From the NCBI GenBank assembly GCA_963969595.1, contig OZ018415.1:16740001-16804000 (forward strand): 64,000 nucleotides of DNA, given 5' to 3'. Origin of the DNA: Neckera pumila (lineage: Eukaryota; Streptophyta; Bryopsida; Hypnales; Neckeraceae). Numbering within the stretch: position 1 is the first letter of the stretch; each line of letters begins with the position of its first letter. The position numbers and the translations under genes were made by a program. The notes under the pieces are model-generated. The model was not told the DNA's origin. It did not search any database and worked only from the letters and a program-made list of their open reading frames with translations. This document shows positions 62,208 to 64,000 of this stretch, piece after piece.

Positions 62208-63130
62208 CCCCTAAAGGACCAACATGCGTTTTTTGGCTATATAGAAATTTTGGGCAGGTACGTGTGACTAGAGATATCCATATTTGAGGCTGAAATTTTA
62301 ATAGAGGGTGGGGGCAAGGAATATCTTCATGTGTACCAAGTTTCATGACATTTCGAAATACGAGTCAAAAGTTGTGACCTGATATGTTACTTTTTTTCTC
62401 ATTTGGGCAGTTTGGGCAGATAAAAAAAAATCATTTTTTCCAGAATTTTTTTTTGAAATTGGTTCTCTACCTTTATATATACTTAAAAGGCTTTGAGTCA
62501 CTCCATTTCAATCAATGAGTCAAAAGTTATGAGGGTTTTGGGTTTGCGGGCAGTTATGGATTCTATACTCTAAAAAAAACTTTAAAGTCGTTTATTTAAC
62601 TCAATTTTAGATATTTTTGGAAAAAAATAAAATCTTAGGATATAGATTCATTATTACAACATTACAACCGTTGGGATTGGCATTTTTAAATTCCATGATT
62701 AAATTTTTAACAATTTAGTATTTTGAGTCATTTTCTACTTCTTTCTACTTGCTATTTTTTTCCTATATGTTGCACAATTCCAAATGATGTGAAATTTTTC
62801 ATGCATATAGACAACTTGTTTAGGAAACTGAATTTAAAGAAGCACCACCTTTATTGGCATTTTTTCATTGAAAAGTGAGCTTGCAAAGTGCAGCTGCCCG
62901 GTTTTTCGCAGGATTGAAAAAATGGTTTTCAAGACTTTGAATGCTTGTATCTTATGATCCACACGGTGGAATTTTCTGAAATTTTTACCACATGTTTTCA
63001 AAATATCATGCTACAAGATCCTACGGTTACATGTGTCAAAAATTGTTTTTTTCCAAAAATTTGGTAGTTGTATTAGAAATGGCAGTTTTGGAGCGTTTTT
63101 GGTGAGAACATAGTCGTGAAACTTTAGGGG
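62208..63130. mobile_element. TTAA-family element, 923 bp, subfamily B (inverted)
   Basis: The left end is CCCCTAAAGGACCAAC after TTAA (62204-62207). The right end is GAAACTTTAGGGG before TTAA (63131-63134). The interior matches 50581-51531 in reverse orientation. It is non-coding. Confidence 0.85.
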
Positions 63131-63390
63131 TTAAGGAGAGATTGGAATTGTGACTTATGATTATATGTGGTATTTATCACTGTGAATTAGTGGAAATTTG
63201 TGTATCAGCGTGAGATTATTTTGAGAAATTAGGGATTGTTTGTTCATGCTTGTCATATTCTTGTGGGATTTCTGTGATTCCTTGTTTCCCTACATTTGTC
63301 GTATTATTGATTTGACCGTGCGTGGTCTGGTTTTCTGTTGAGTGAATGTTTATTCTTGTGGAGAAGTCTGGAACAACATTTTTCCTCATT

Positions 63391-63460
63391 GCTGGACGAT
63401 TGAACGGAGGCTGAATTGTGAAGATTGCTGGACGATTGAACGGAGGCTGAATTGTGAAGA
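63391..63460. repeat. Two tandem 36 bp units
   Basis: GCTGGACGATTGAACGGAGG and the next 16 bases occur at 63391 and again at 63427, essentially identical, so the duplication is young. Confidence 0.93.
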
Positions 63461-63562
63461 GAGGAGCTTGGTCGGCAGAGCTTGATCGGGAGATTGCAGG
63501 ATCGATCAAAGTGCGAGAAGCGGAGGAGTAGAAATTTGAAGATTTGCGGTGAAAGTGCAGGC

Positions 63563-63721
63563 AATGGGGAATTGCGTGCAGCGGCGAAGAGCAGAACAAT
63601 GGACCTTCTTACGGCTTGGTACTGATTTCTCTCTAAATTTATCTAATTTTCACGGTAATGTATTGGAAGCCGATACTTGCGCAATTCTGGCTGCTTGCTC
63701 TGGGTCGAAAATCAGAATTTA
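63563..63721 (+). CDS. Possible first exon of a gene running off the right edge (MGNC start)
   Basis: A 52-codon frame starts MGNCVQRRRAEQWTFLRLG in a GC-richer stretch with leader-like sequence before it. MGNC is the classic start for N-myristoylation plus palmitoylation at the plasma membrane. A GT donor after CGGCTTG (about 63618) would end an exon with 18 codons. No downstream exon can be verified in the remaining 380 bases, so this may be chance. Confidence 0.25.
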
Positions 63722-64000
63722 GAGCAGATTCATTGGGTTGGAATTCGCAATAGGAGCAACAAGAGGTGATCGCTTGCAATCAGTAGAAAGTCAGAAGAAT
63801 TGCTAGCAAATTCTCGCCGGAAAGCTGAGACTTCCGATTTCGGAGGTCATTGTGAAAGAACTTCAAATCCTCAATTTCTCTCCAATCGGTGCAAACCTCT
63901 GATTTCCAATTGCGCAATGATATTGAATGAATGCAAAATTCATGAAATTGCAATCACTGGAGCGTAATTGCGACCAAATTGTTGGAATTTAGAAATCGCA
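63722..64000. other. GC-moderate DNA at the right edge
   Basis: No feature can be supported. The base composition resembles an untranslated region or intron of a gene rather than the AT-rich spacers. Confidence 0.4.

Overview
This is nuclear DNA from a land plant, most likely a bryophyte and probably a moss. It carries a plant-type CCR4-NOT subunit 3 gene with short GT-AG introns, a plant non-specific lipid-transfer protein gene, and a nuclear copy of mitochondrial DNA. That copy has overlapping atp8-atp4-cox1 genes and cox1 group II introns at positions (about nt 511, 732 and 1064) that I recall from moss mitochondria. The moss assignment is inference. The window is AT-rich; the few real genes stand out as GC-richer islands.

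Layout, left to right. 1-6.4 kb: NOT3 on the minus strand, twelve exons visible with the 3' end off the left edge, and a CpG-rich upstream region. 6.5-11 kb: a nest of non-autonomous DNA transposons. 11-19 kb: gene-poor, with a possible LTR-like region and degenerate tandem repeats. 19.3-22.8 kb: a CCGGA-rich unit with a 683-codon gag-like frame broken by one TAG. 25.1-34.8 kb: a TTAA-flanked DNA element split by a complete but dead L1-type LINE (minus strand, with target duplication, poly(A) and ORF1/ORF2 remnants), itself interrupted by two CACTA elements. 35-36 kb: another TTAA element. About 37.0-42.9 kb: the mitochondrial insert, in two opposite orientations. 46.5-47.4 kb: an unidentified 286-residue gene (minus). 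48.4-51.6 kb: TTAA elements, one nested in another. 52.9-53.5 kb: the two-exon LTP gene (minus). 54-63.1 kb: more TTAA elements and three other small elements in AT-rich DNA. 63.1-64 kb: a GC-richer stretch that may be the 5' end of a plus-strand gene.

The dominant and most novel-looking component is a family of roughly 0.9 kb elements (about 11 copies or fragments, plus a 215 bp miniature). They have CCCCTAAAG terminal inverted repeats and TTAA target sites, which is piggyBac-like. Two sites in the window allow comparison with an unoccupied copy of the same sequence and support TTAA duplication. Alongside are CACTA-type miniature elements with 3 bp target duplications, several of them long fold-backs. 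I see no complete transposase for either family. The host genes do not form a pathway: NOT3 acts in mRNA deadenylation, the LTP is secreted, and the 286-residue protein is unassigned.
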